From: Erythrobacter sp. YT30
GTDB taxonomy: Bacteria > Pseudomonadota > Alphaproteobacteria > Sphingomonadales > Sphingomonadaceae
Reading direction: 5' to 3'
Assembly (NCBI RefSeq): GCF_001542875.1
Contig: NZ_LMAF01000001.1
Span: 124,001-188,000 of the forward strand
DNA: 64,000 nucleotides
Positions 34,401 to 43,050 of the stretch are shown piece after piece. The position numbers were made by a program, and so were the translations under genes. How positions within the stretch are numbered: position 1 is the stretch's first letter; every line of letters starts with the position of its first letter. The notes below the pieces were generated by a model. It did no database searches and was not told the DNA's origin. It was given only the letters and a program-made list of their open reading frames with translations.

Positions 34401-36647
34401 AAGCTTTATGTGCGGATCGAGACATCGACCTTCTACGCGCTCTATGGCGATTTCGTCACTGCCTTCGATCAGACCCGTCTTGCTCGCTACAATCGCACCG
34501 CAACCGGTTTCAACGGCGAAGCCCGCCTTGGCGATAATATTCAGGCGCAGGCATTTGCTGCTGATATCTCCAGCCGCCTGCAGCGCGAGGAAATTCAGGG
34601 GCAGGGTATCTCAGGCCCGTATCAGCTTGGCAGCCGCCGCGTACTCGCAAACAGCGAGATCGTTACTCTGCAAGTGCGCGACCGTTTCCGTTCAGAGATT
34701 ATCGTTACAGAACGCCAGCTTACGCGCTTCATTGACTACGATCTCGACCTTTTGACGGGTACGATAACCTTTGCTGAACCAGTCTTGAGCCGTGATGCGA
34801 ATCTCAACCCGCAATTCATTGTAATTGAATACGAAGTTGATGGATTGGGCCAATCTGAGATTAACGCGGGCGCCCGTGTCGACTGGACCAGCGACGATGG
34901 CGATCACCGCATTGGCTTCAGCGCAATCACTGACAAGGGCGAGGGGGCTCGCACCACAATCGGGGCGGTCGATCTGCGCTCTGCCGTAACCGAGAACACA
35001 GAAGTTCGCGCCGAGTTTGCCGTCAGTCGCCGCGATAATGAAGATTCGCTGGGCTGGCTCGTTGAAGCGCAACACCAGACCGGCAAGCTCGACTTACTCG
35101 CTTATGCACGCCAGCTGGATCAGGAATACGGCGTTGGTCAGCAGAACGGCGTTGATCTGGGCCGCCGCCGTTTCGGCTTGGATGCGCGCGTTTTGATCGA
35201 TGACAATCTCAGCGTTCTTGGCAGCGTTTGGCAAGATGACAGCCTGACCGATGACACGCGTCGCCGTGCTGCGCAGGCGCAGGTCACGTACACCAAGCAG
35301 ACGACGGATTTCCGGGTAGGCCTCACGCATTTCAACGATCGTCTGAACGATGGGACCAACAACACCTCGACCGTCGCAGAAGCGGGCGTGACGCAGCGCC
35401 TGTTTGAGAACAAGCTGGAATTGAGCGCATCGACTGCCATCGCACTAGATGAAGCCGAGAGCGTTGATCTGCCCGCGCGCCATCGCTTTGGCGTGCGTTA
35501 TGCGATTACGCCTGATGTTCGGCTTGTTGGCACATACGAGATCGCCGATGGCGAGAATATCGATGCGCGTTCAGTGCGTGCCGGTGTCGAAGTGACGCCG
35601 TGGCAGGGCGGGCGCATAATCACGCAGCTGGGCGAGGAAAGCATCAATGAATTCGGCAATCGTTCTTTCGCTGCATTTGGCCTCTCGCAGACGCTCCAAG
35701 TCTCGAAAGAACTGACGCTCGATGCGACGCTTGATGGCAGCCGCACTCTTAACGGTGCGCCTGATGACAGCGATCTTGTTAATCCGCTGCAGCCGGCTGC
35801 AAGCGGCGGTCAGCTGACATCGGGCCTCAATTTTGAAGATTTCACCGCGGTCACTTTCGGTGCTGCCTGGCGCAAGGATCGCTGGAGCCTGACGGCGCGC
35901 GGCGAATACCGCGATGGCGAACTGGCTGATCGCACCGGGGTGACATTTGGCGCCATCCGCCAGCTGGGCGAGGGCAGCATTGTGGGATCCGGCGCAACAT
36001 GGACACGTGCGGAAACGCCGAATGGCGCAACCACCGAAATCTTCGATGCAAGCCTCGCTTTCGCGCACCGTCCGGACAATTCCGAAGTCGCCATGCTCGG
36101 TAAGCTAGAATACCGCAGCGATTTTGTGACCGATGCCATCGCGGGCGAAGTTGCTGGCGCGGGCCTCAGCGCACTGATCGTTGATGGCGATGCGAAATCG
36201 CGCCGTCTGGTAGGCAGCTGGTCTGGCAACTGGTCCCCGCGCGGTTGGGACGAGGATGAGTTTGGCATCGAGCATCAAACGCGCCGCGATGAATACGGCC
36301 TGTTCCTCGGCGCTCGCTACAATCTTGACGAATTCGAGGGCACGGAATTTTCGGGCACAACCGTGCTCGCAGGCCTTGATGCGCGCATGGGCGTAGGCGA
36401 GCGGTTCGAGCTGGGAGTGACCGGAACGGTCCGCGCGAATTTGGAAGACGATGTGACGAGCTTCTCTTACGGGCCGCAAATTGGGTTTGTACCGACTGAT
36501 GGGGTATTGCTGACAGTTGGTTATAACGTCGATGGTTTCCGCGATGGCGATTTTGCCGAAGCGCGCAACACGAACAAGGGCGTGTACGCTGCGATCCGCG
36601 CCAAGTTTGACCTCAACTCATTTAGCTTCCTTGGATTGGGTCGGTGA
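31425..36647 (+). CDS. Giant DUF11 / Ig-like outer-membrane protein
   Basis: 1740 residues. Signal peptide (about 1-30, ending GALAQ). Domains in order: beta-rich region with an FETGENTGVFVG repeat-type motif; carboxypeptidase-regulatory-like domain (about 245-330); DUF11 (about 375-490, TLIKTASRQRVVAGDVVFYS); CNA-B-like domain (about 520-590, GIPGVRVMLEDG ... ADGRYHFEGVVPGTHV); Ig-like domain (about 785-900). The last 600 residues show alternating amphipathic strands with aromatic ends, as in outer-membrane barrels, without the terminal Phe. It may anchor the operon's products or be a secretion pore; neither is proven. Its stop overlaps the next GTG by four bases. Confidence 0.8.
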   Translation: MRVPPSLRRWAAALLAVLLPFAVLGEGALAQNNGSNQGADVIRTISNIAEASWEFGGTRFDIQSNEVTLDVTLPPPEIRTLRPTTDGGEPITFIQPVCDGRTLSFANVPPNAPVTSNTQDPQTTNAEQTTVIRAGQTLFFEIRALGANVDPDAIDTLDIEIVTSSGDRETETIFETGENTGVFVGQIATSRIPPAPVQGDCRLSIADGNSITISASLPGGTDILVETNVEVMADPFGVVFDSETGEPVDGAVVTLIDVATGQPATVFAEDGVTSWPSTVISGDPVTDGAGNVIELGAGEFWFPLTFLGQYRLDIQPPDPYTAPSVVSPEDLAQITRPDGREFVILDASYGASFTLDSPIPVQVDIPLDRPSLDITLIKTASRQRVVAGDVVFYSITATNPDPARVKRNVVITDIPSRDLRLRPDTIRVNGEQVTDGVTISGAGRRFEVSLGDLAAGSAARVTYAMTVRPDAAPGRALNDAIVEDSLGRTARANVAIDIERDTIADRLTIIGRVTDGRCSVRDEDRRGIPGVRVMLEDGSFAITDADGRYHFEGVVPGTHVVAVSPMTLPEGSEFIDCTRSTRSAGSAISRFVLGRGGQLVVVDFHAVVPEGSLPEAAPRAETRPDGAGALAVNAIATGELLPERGAEALVAAGVPGSTAKAATSEEKAEEAKETNWLSLGDGPDGFLSPTENANPRAPAINVAIRHRKGQKIELRVDGEPVNPLSFDGTLNATQGKHAVSTWRGVMLENERTVLEADIINSFGEISKTITREVFFTTTPTKVQLVPELSNLVADGRTRPVVAIRVLDRNDRPLREGIAGNFVLNAPYESAEQLDRQQLNQLTGLAPSSARWVVEGKEGIALIELAPTMVSGSLRLDFLFDDGEIVREQQLEAWIEPGDIEWTIVGLAEGTIGAKSVADNMERASDFDSDLGEDARVALYAKGRVLGKYLLTLAYDSAKQREDQRVLGTIDPQAYYTVFADGSLRRFDAASREKLYVRIETSTFYALYGDFVTAFDQTRLARYNRTATGFNGEARLGDNIQAQAFAADISSRLQREEIQGQGISGPYQLGSRRVLANSEIVTLQVRDRFRSEIIVTERQLTRFIDYDLDLLTGTITFAEPVLSRDANLNPQFIVIEYEVDGLGQSEINAGARVDWTSDDGDHRIGFSAITDKGEGARTTIGAVDLRSAVTENTEVRAEFAVSRRDNEDSLGWLVEAQHQTGKLDLLAYARQLDQEYGVGQQNGVDLGRRRFGLDARVLIDDNLSVLGSVWQDDSLTDDTRRRAAQAQVTYTKQTTDFRVGLTHFNDRLNDGTNNTSTVAEAGVTQRLFENKLELSASTAIALDEAESVDLPARHRFGVRYAITPDVRLVGTYEIADGENIDARSVRAGVEVTPWQGGRIITQLGEESINEFGNRSFAAFGLSQTLQVSKELTLDATLDGSRTLNGAPDDSDLVNPLQPAASGGQLTSGLNFEDFTAVTFGAAWRKDRWSLTARGEYRDGELADRTGVTFGAIRQLGEGSIVGSGATWTRAETPNGATTEIFDASLAFAHRPDNSEVAMLGKLEYRSDFVTDAIAGEVAGAGLSALIVDGDAKSRRLVGSWSGNWSPRGWDEDEFGIEHQTRRDEYGLFLGARYNLDEFEGTEFSGTTVLAGLDARMGVGERFELGVTGTVRANLEDDVTSFSYGPQIGFVPTDGVLLTVGYNVDGFRDGDFAEARNTNKGVYAAIRAKFDLNSFSFLGLGR

Positions 36648-38683
36648 CCGGGCGCGGTAATCAGATTGTGCAAGCGATTACGAGACTGTTTTTTGCAGCG
36701 CTCGCGTTGGCGTTTGCGCAGCCTGCGTTTGCCCAGGCGACATTCACCTACGTCGTCACCAATGACGGTGCTATCAATGGGTCGACCACATGCACCGCGC
36801 CTTTGGTGCGGAATTTCGTCGTATCCGATGCTTTCACTGTCGCGGATGTCAATTTGGGCTTTTTCGCGACGCACACCTGGCGCGGCGACATTCGCGTCAC
36901 GCTTCAAGCGCCTGATGGCACGCGAGTGCAACTGGTGGATGGCGAGGTCAACAACACCAATGGCGACAACATCAATGTGCTGCTGGATGATGCAGCGACG
37001 GTCACGGTGAACTCAACGAACATCACTGCCGCACATTCGACCGCTAATCCGCCGCCCTTTGAGAATTTTCGTGTGCCCAATTCTGCCTTGTCCGCTTTCA
37101 ATAGCTTGGCGAGCAGCGGCACTTGGCGGCTTGAAATCTGCGACATTTTTTCGGGGCAGGATAACGGGACATTCCGCCATGCCGAGCTTTATCTAAGATC
37201 GCAGCCAACAAACTTCGCTGACTTGTCCTTGACCAAGTCACCAATCGGCTCGCCGCCTGTTCAGGGAGGCACCGCGACGTGGCGATTGAGAGTCACCAAT
37301 GACGCGTCTTCAAACCTGGCGGCGACTGGCGTGGTTGTGCGCGACACTCTTCCCGCAAGCTTTACTTTCGGAAGCGCGAGCGGCGATGGTTCGTTCAATT
37401 CCGCAACAGGTGATTGGACTTTGCCCAATCTTGCTCCCGGCGCCAGCGCGACCATCACTATATCAGGCACGGTATCTTCTGCAGCCGGCACGACTGTCAC
37501 GAACATCGCTGAGATAATCTCCGCGAATGAGGCTGATATCGATTCCGCCGTGAATAATGGCGTGACGAGCGAAGATGATTACGCTTCTTCCAGCATTGTT
37601 GTTCAAGCCGGGCGACCTCCGGGCGTCCCGCCAGTGCTTTCCTGCCCGGCAGGCTTTTCCGTATTCGACTGGGATACCATCTCGGGCTGGACAGCTGGAT
37701 CGATCGACAATTCTTATGCGTTTCAGACCTTTGGGAATATCCGTTTCCAGCTCACCAATGATGGTGCCTACGTCAACAACGCGGCATTTGGCGGACAGTC
37801 TCCCACCGTTTTCAACGCTTTTACGGGCGGTTTGAACCCTGCTGAAGACAGTCTGACTGTACTAGCCAATCAGGCGAACACTGCTGGCGCGGTTGATATC
37901 GACATCACTTTGCCGCGCAGTTTTTCCAGCCTGCAATTCACCATCTTCGATGTCGATTTCAATTCAGGTCAGTTTACCGACCGTGTGGAAGTTGTCGGTT
38001 TCAATGGCGCAGCGACAGTCATCCCCACGCTGACCAACGGAAACGTCAATCAGGTTACCGGCAATGTGGCAGTGGGTGATGGCGGTTCAAACAACGATCA
38101 GGCACTGGGCAATGTTGTTGTAACATTCACGCAGCCGGTAGACAGGGTGCTGGTCACTTATGGGAACGATTCCACAGCACCCGCTGATCCGGGACAACAG
38201 GGTATTGGCCTCCACGATATTACGGTCTGCAATCCTTTTGCCAATGTGACAGTGAGCAAGATCAGCTCGGTCATATCAGACCCCACCAATGGCACGACCA
38301 ATCCAAAGGCTATTCCCGGTGCTATCGTCGAATACCTGATCACGGTCGCCAATTCAGGCACGGATGCAACCGATGCAGACAGCGTCATCGTTTGGGACGA
38401 TGGCCCTGCTGATGCAAAATTCTGCCAAGTTGACCAAGCCATTGGGCCGGTGGTCTTTGGGGATCCGGGAAGCAATTCTGGTCTGACATATAGCTTTGTC
38501 AGCATTGGCTCTGGCACTGACGATATCGAATTTTCCAACAATGACGCGGGCAGTTTTGCCTACACCCCTGTCGCTGATCCGGATGGCTGCGACGAGGCGG
38601 TCACCGATTTCCGCGTAACACTTGGCGGAGCGCTTTCAGCTGGCGGCAATTTCACCCTGCGAGTGCGCTATATCGTCAAATAG
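36644..38683 (+). CDS. Exported protein with P-domain and two DUF11 repeats
   Basis: 679 residues; the GTG start overlaps the preceding stop (GTGA), indicating translational coupling. Signal peptide ends PAFAQ (about 30). Residues about 35-185 resemble the proprotein-convertase P-domain (THTWRGDIRVTLQAPDGT, then SSGTWRLEICD), a jelly-roll often fused to subtilases. DUF11 (about 190-300), a middle beta domain and a second DUF11 (about 540-679, opening with DPTNGTTNPKAIPGA) follow. That motif is shared with the third operon protein. A P-domain without a protease, close to two S8 protease genes, is suggestive. Last gene of the operon. Confidence 0.78.
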   Translation: MTGRGNQIVQAITRLFFAALALAFAQPAFAQATFTYVVTNDGAINGSTTCTAPLVRNFVVSDAFTVADVNLGFFATHTWRGDIRVTLQAPDGTRVQLVDGEVNNTNGDNINVLLDDAATVTVNSTNITAAHSTANPPPFENFRVPNSALSAFNSLASSGTWRLEICDIFSGQDNGTFRHAELYLRSQPTNFADLSLTKSPIGSPPVQGGTATWRLRVTNDASSNLAATGVVVRDTLPASFTFGSASGDGSFNSATGDWTLPNLAPGASATITISGTVSSAAGTTVTNIAEIISANEADIDSAVNNGVTSEDDYASSSIVVQAGRPPGVPPVLSCPAGFSVFDWDTISGWTAGSIDNSYAFQTFGNIRFQLTNDGAYVNNAAFGGQSPTVFNAFTGGLNPAEDSLTVLANQANTAGAVDIDITLPRSFSSLQFTIFDVDFNSGQFTDRVEVVGFNGAATVIPTLTNGNVNQVTGNVAVGDGGSNNDQALGNVVVTFTQPVDRVLVTYGNDSTAPADPGQQGIGLHDITVCNPFANVTVSKISSVISDPTNGTTNPKAIPGAIVEYLITVANSGTDATDADSVIVWDDGPADAKFCQVDQAIGPVVFGDPGSNSGLTYSFVSIGSGTDDIEFSNNDAGSFAYTPVADPDGCDEAVTDFRVTLGGALSAGGNFTLRVRYIVK

Positions 38684-38761
38684 GCTCGCTTTTCCCCGCA
38701 CGGGGTGATGAGCAAAAATGACTGGTCCACTTGCGGCAATTGCTTTGCTAGGGCGATTCCC

Positions 38762-40402
38762 ATGACTGATTGGGTATCAAAGGTGCAGTCCGCTTGCGAC
38801 GCGGCACGGGTTTATTGTGATGTGGTTCGGGCCACAGTTTCGGGCCGTTTGGATGGCCCTGATGCACTCAACCGCGAACAGCACGCCGTTCATGGCTTTG
38901 CGTGGATTGCCTCGAGCGTGGCGGCACTTGAGGCGACTGCCGATTGGGCTGTGAGGGCACAATCGCAGGGCCGCTTTGGCAGGATCGAGGAATTGGTGCT
39001 CGCCATCGGGTTTGGTGAATACTGCGCGCAGCTTGCGCATGGCGTACCCATGAGCGCGAGTGAAGTTGTGCGGCCGCAAGCATTGGGCGCGGCAGATGCG
39101 GCGTCCCGGTTCGCTTCAAATGAAACGGTCTCATATGTGATCAGTCATGGCAATACAGCGCAAAACAGGGTGGAGCTTGCCGTACTGCTAGGCGAAGGCG
39201 CTCGTCCTGATGAAAGCCTCGGCGAAGAAACGCTCGATCTGATCCGCGATCAATTCCGCAGCTTCACTGCCGACAGGATCACGCCTCATGCTCACCAATG
39301 GCATCTCGACGACGCGCTGATACCTGACGCTGTGATTGGACAAATGGCCGATCTGGGCGTCTTTGGCATTTGCATAGATGAACGCTTCGGCGGGCTGGGC
39401 ATGGGCAAGCTTGCCATGTCGATTGTCTCAGAAGAGTTGTCGCGCGGCTGGATTTGTGCAGGTTCTCTCGGCACGCGGTCAGAGATTGCGGGTGAACTGA
39501 TCGGAGAGAACGGAACCGAGGAGCAAAAGGCCAAATTCCTCCCCGGTATCGCGTCAGGCGAAATCCTGCCCACTGCGGTGTTCACGGAACCAGACACTGG
39601 ATCAGACCTCGCCGGTGTTCGCACCAGAGCAAAGCGCGACGGCGATCATTGGCGGGTAAACGGCGCGAAAACCTGGATCACGCATGGCGCACGCGCTGAT
39701 GTGATGACAATGCTGGTGCGCACCGATCCAGAAGCGCCGGGCTATCGCGGGCTATCAATGCTGCTTGCGGAGAAAACACGCGGAAGCGACGCCAATCCTT
39801 TCCCCGATCCCGGAATTGATGGGAGCGAGATTGAAGTCTTGGGCTATCGCGGAATGAAGGAATATGCGCTGGGCTTTGACGATTTCAAAGTTGCCAGCGA
39901 TGCCCTGCTGGGCGGTGAAGAAGGGCAAGGGTTCAAGCAGCTGATGCGCACATTTGAAGGCGCGCGTATCCAGACAGCAGCGCGCGCGATTGGCGTTGCC
40001 TGGAATGCGTTCGACTTGGCGCTAGATTACGCGCAGGGACGTAAGCAGTTTGGTGAGCCGCTCACCCAATTCCCGAGAGTTTCGGACAAGCTGGCGCTGA
40101 TGGCGTGCGAAATCGTGATGAGCCGGGAGCTTACTTACTTTGCCGCGCGGCAAAAAGATCGCGGAGACCGCTGCGATATCGAAGCGGGCATGGCCAAACT
40201 GCTGGCAGCGCGGACAGCTTGGATTGCAGCGGATCAGGCCGTGCAAATCCATGGCGGCAATGGGTACGCGCTCGAGTACCCGATAAGCCGTGTTTTGTGC
40301 GATGCCCGGATCCTCAACATCTTTGAAGGCGCAGCGGAAATTCAGGCGCAGGTGATCGGGCGCGGTCTTTTGAAGGATCAGCGGGCAAAAGTTGCCGCCT
40401 AA
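38762..40402 (+). CDS. Acyl-CoA dehydrogenase, possibly methylsuccinyl-CoA dehydrogenase
   Basis: 546 residues from the ATG at 38762; an upstream frame to 38705 is possible. The C-terminal 390 residues are a complete acyl-CoA dehydrogenase: FAD-binding [11 protein letters not shown] and KTWITHG, helical domain with [24 protein letters not shown], and the catalytic Glu in IFEGAAEIQ. The N-terminal extension of about 150 residues ([18 protein letters not shown]) is the layout of methylsuccinyl-CoA dehydrogenase of the ethylmalonyl-CoA pathway. No other gene of that pathway is nearby, so the substrate is uncertain. It is not obviously tied to the surface-protein operon upstream. Confidence 0.8.
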   Translation: MTDWVSKVQSACDAARVYCDVVRATVSGRLDGPDALNREQHAVHGFAWIASSVAALEATADWAVRAQSQGRFGRIEELVLAIGFGEYCAQLAHGVPMSASEVVRPQALGAADAASRFASNETVSYVISHGNTAQNRVELAVLLGEGARPDESLGEETLDLIRDQFRSFTADRITPHAHQWHLDDALIPDAVIGQMADLGVFGICIDERFGGLGMGKLAMSIVSEELSRGWICAGSLGTRSEIAGELIGENGTEEQKAKFLPGIASGEILPTAVFTEPDTGSDLAGVRTRAKRDGDHWRVNGAKTWITHGARADVMTMLVRTDPEAPGYRGLSMLLAEKTRGSDANPFPDPGIDGSEIEVLGYRGMKEYALGFDDFKVASDALLGGEEGQGFKQLMRTFEGARIQTAARAIGVAWNAFDLALDYAQGRKQFGEPLTQFPRVSDKLALMACEIVMSRELTYFAARQKDRGDRCDIEAGMAKLLAARTAWIAADQAVQIHGGNGYALEYPISRVLCDARILNIFEGAAEIQAQVIGRGLLKDQRAKVAA

Positions 40403-40449
40403 TTCGCACTAACCCATGAGGCCAATTGACGGAGCCGTAAGGTTGGTTA

Positions 40450-41217
40450 ATGCGCCCGGCGATGGATTTGATTGATCCCAACAGCCCTTCGCTTCCCGCA
40501 CCGCCCTCACTACCGGCTTGGGCGGCCCCGGGCAGGCCTTCGCTGTTTCTCGATTTCGATGGCACTCTTGTTGATATCGCAAGCGGGCCAGATGCGATTG
40601 AGCCAAGACAGCGTTTGGCCCAAGACCTTTGCAGACTTGCCGAAAAGTTGGAAGGCGCACTCGCCATCATCAGCGGGCGGGGTATTGCTGATATCGAAAA
40701 GCACATCGGTCCCATAGAGGTCGCAGCGGCTGGATCGCACGGGAGCGATATCCGCCGCGCAGATGGCAGCAATGTGGGCGACCCGCCCCAAGCTTTACCC
40801 GAAGCGATGGAAGCGCGGCTGCGCGCGTTCGCGAGAGAGAACGGGCTGGATTTCGAGTACAAGCCGCATGGCGGCGCGCTTCACTACCGCTCTTCTCCTG
40901 ATCAGGAGGATGCTGCCAAAGGCTTTGCCGCGCAATTGGCCAGGGACCATGGCTGGGAACTGCAACATGGCAAATGCGTGGTTGAGCTCGTCGAGGGGCA
41001 TTCGGACAAAGGGACAGCCGTTGCCGCCTTCATGGAAGAGGCGCCCTTTGCCGGAACGAAGCCGTTGTTCATCGGCGATGATCTGACAGATGAAAAAGGC
41101 TTTGCCGCGTGTGAGACGCTTGGCGGGGGCGGCATTCTGGTTGGTGACCGTACGCCTACGAAAGCACACTACAGATTGCCCGATGTGGCTTCCGTCCATC
41201 GCTGGCTCGGCCTATAG
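40450..41217 (+). CDS. otsB: Trehalose-6-phosphate phosphatase
   Basis: 255 residues of the HAD family. Motif I is FLDFDGTLVDIA, with both catalytic Asp; motif II IISGRGIADIE; the cap region has GSHGSDIRRADG; and the metal motif is FIGDDLTDEKGF. It removes phosphate from trehalose-6-phosphate to give trehalose. It is the first gene of an otsB/GH15/otsA operon; the GH15 ATG lies nine bases after its stop. Trehalose is a compatible solute and stress protectant, consistent with the osmotic-stress genes at the left end of the window. An ATG four codons downstream is a possible alternative start. Confidence 0.95.
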   Translation: MRPAMDLIDPNSPSLPAPPSLPAWAAPGRPSLFLDFDGTLVDIASGPDAIEPRQRLAQDLCRLAEKLEGALAIISGRGIADIEKHIGPIEVAAAGSHGSDIRRADGSNVGDPPQALPEAMEARLRAFARENGLDFEYKPHGGALHYRSSPDQEDAAKGFAAQLARDHGWELQHGKCVVELVEGHSDKGTAVAAFMEEAPFAGTKPLFIGDDLTDEKGFAACETLGGGGILVGDRTPTKAHYRLPDVASVHRWLGL

Positions 41218-41226
41218 AGGCCGCAC

Positions 41227-43050
41227 ATGACATCCTCTCCCGAGCAAGCATCACCCCAGAACGACCGCAATCTGGAATTGTGGCCGATTGGCAATTGCCA
41301 GGTATCTGGCCTGATCGATGAGAAAGGCGCCCTTGTCTGGGGATGCGTTCCGCGCGTCGATGGTGATCCTGTCTTTTCAGCGCTTCTCAATGGCGACACC
41401 GAGGATGCGGGAATCTGGCGCTTTGAACTGGAGGGGCAGACCTCAAGCACGCAAGAATATGTTCGTAATACGCCACATCTGCTTACCACGCTGACCGCCA
41501 ATGATGGGAGCGCGGTCCAAATCCTCGATTTCTGCCCGCGCTATGAACGATCAGGGCGGATGTATCGCCCCGTCGCCTATGTTCGCATGGTCCGCCCCAT
41601 TGCGGGCACGCCGCGCATCCGCGTCGTTCTGAAGCCGACCAAGAATTACGGTGCGCAGATCGCTGAAACCACCAATGGCACCAATCACATTCGCTATCTC
41701 GTCGGTGCACAGGCCATGCGCCTATCAACCGATGCGCCAATTGGATATGTGCTCGAAGGGCGCACCTTCAGGCTGGAAGACGACACACACTTTTTCCTCG
41801 GCCCTGATGAGCCGTTTGTCGGCAATGTGCAGGACGAGTTGCGCGGCATGGAACAGCGGAGCCGCAAATACTGGCAGCGTTGGGTGCGCATGCTTGCCAT
41901 CCCGCTTGAATGGCAGGAAGAGGTCATCCGCTGCGCCATCACGCTGAAACTTTGCCAGCACGAAGAAACCGGGGCAATCGTGGCGGCACTCACCACATCA
42001 ATCCCTGAAGCTGCGCATTCGGAGCGCAATTGGGATTACCGATACTGCTGGATCCGCGATTCTTATTACACCGTGCAGGCGCTCAACCGGTTGGGCGCGC
42101 TCGATGTGATGGAAAAGTATCTCGGATACCTTCGAAATATCGTCGATGGAGCGCGGGGAGGGCAGATACAGCCGCTCTATTCAGTGATGGGCGAATGCGA
42201 GCTTGATGAGACAACCGCTGCCTATCTGGCAGGCTATCGCGGTATGGGGCCCGTGCGCCGGGGGAATGCTGCGTACAAGCAGATCCAGCACGATTGTTAC
42301 GGCCAAATCGTGCTGCCGAGCGCTCAGGGCTTCTTCGATACCCGCCTGCTACGACCCGCAGATGAGCTCGACTTCGAAAATCTTGAACAGGTCGGTAAAA
42401 TGGCCTGGGCCATGCACGATCAGCCTGATGCGGGGCTTTGGGAGTTTCGCACCAGGCAGGAAGTTCACACCTACTCAGCTGTCATGAGCTGGGCGGCGTG
42501 CGACAGGCTCGCCAATGTCGCGACCCATCTTGGCAAAGCGGACCGGGCGAAAGTCTGGCGTGATCGCGCCAATGCTATTGCGCAGACGATTGAGGAGAAA
42601 GCCTGGAAGGAAAACGGAAAGGGCGGCCATTACGGTGCCAGCTTTGAAAGCGACTATCTGGATGCAAGTCTGCTGCAAATGGTGGAACTGCGTTTCCTTT
42701 CACCCGAAAATGATCGCTTCAAGCAAACCTTTGCCGCTGTCGAGGAACACCTAAGGCGCGGCGATCACATGCTGCGGTATGCTGCCGAAGATGATTTCGG
42801 CGCGCCGGAAACGGCGTTCAATGTCTGTACCTTCTGGCTCATCGAAGCGCTTCACCTTGCAGGGCGCAGTGACGAAGCGCGAGCTCTGTTTTGCACCATG
42901 CTGAGCCATACGACCAAATCAGGGCTGCTGAGCGAAGACTTGGACTACGAAACTGGAGAGTTGTGGGGGAACTTCCCCCAAACCTATTCGCTGGTAGGTG
43001 TAATTAATTGTGCCGGGCTTTTGTCCAAGCCGTGGAGTGAAGTGCGATAA
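41227..43050 (+). CDS. Glycoside hydrolase family 15 protein
   Basis: 607 residues. The N-terminal beta-sandwich domain (about 15-215) and the alpha/alpha toroid of GH15 are present: RNWDYRYCWIRDSYY, the acid region GECELDE followed by GYRGMGPVRRGNAA, and LLSEDLDYETGELWGNFPQTYS with the putative base Glu. In other bacteria GH15 proteins of this type act as trehalases or glucoamylases. Placed between otsB and otsA, it probably acts on trehalose or a related glucan, but direction and substrate are inference. Its stop codon TAA overlaps the apparent ATA start of otsA. Confidence 0.88.
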   Translation: MTSSPEQASPQNDRNLELWPIGNCQVSGLIDEKGALVWGCVPRVDGDPVFSALLNGDTEDAGIWRFELEGQTSSTQEYVRNTPHLLTTLTANDGSAVQILDFCPRYERSGRMYRPVAYVRMVRPIAGTPRIRVVLKPTKNYGAQIAETTNGTNHIRYLVGAQAMRLSTDAPIGYVLEGRTFRLEDDTHFFLGPDEPFVGNVQDELRGMEQRSRKYWQRWVRMLAIPLEWQEEVIRCAITLKLCQHEETGAIVAALTTSIPEAAHSERNWDYRYCWIRDSYYTVQALNRLGALDVMEKYLGYLRNIVDGARGGQIQPLYSVMGECELDETTAAYLAGYRGMGPVRRGNAAYKQIQHDCYGQIVLPSAQGFFDTRLLRPADELDFENLEQVGKMAWAMHDQPDAGLWEFRTRQEVHTYSAVMSWAACDRLANVATHLGKADRAKVWRDRANAIAQTIEEKAWKENGKGGHYGASFESDYLDASLLQMVELRFLSPENDRFKQTFAAVEEHLRRGDHMLRYAAEDDFGAPETAFNVCTFWLIEALHLAGRSDEARALFCTMLSHTTKSGLLSEDLDYETGELWGNFPQTYSLVGVINCAGLLSKPWSEVR

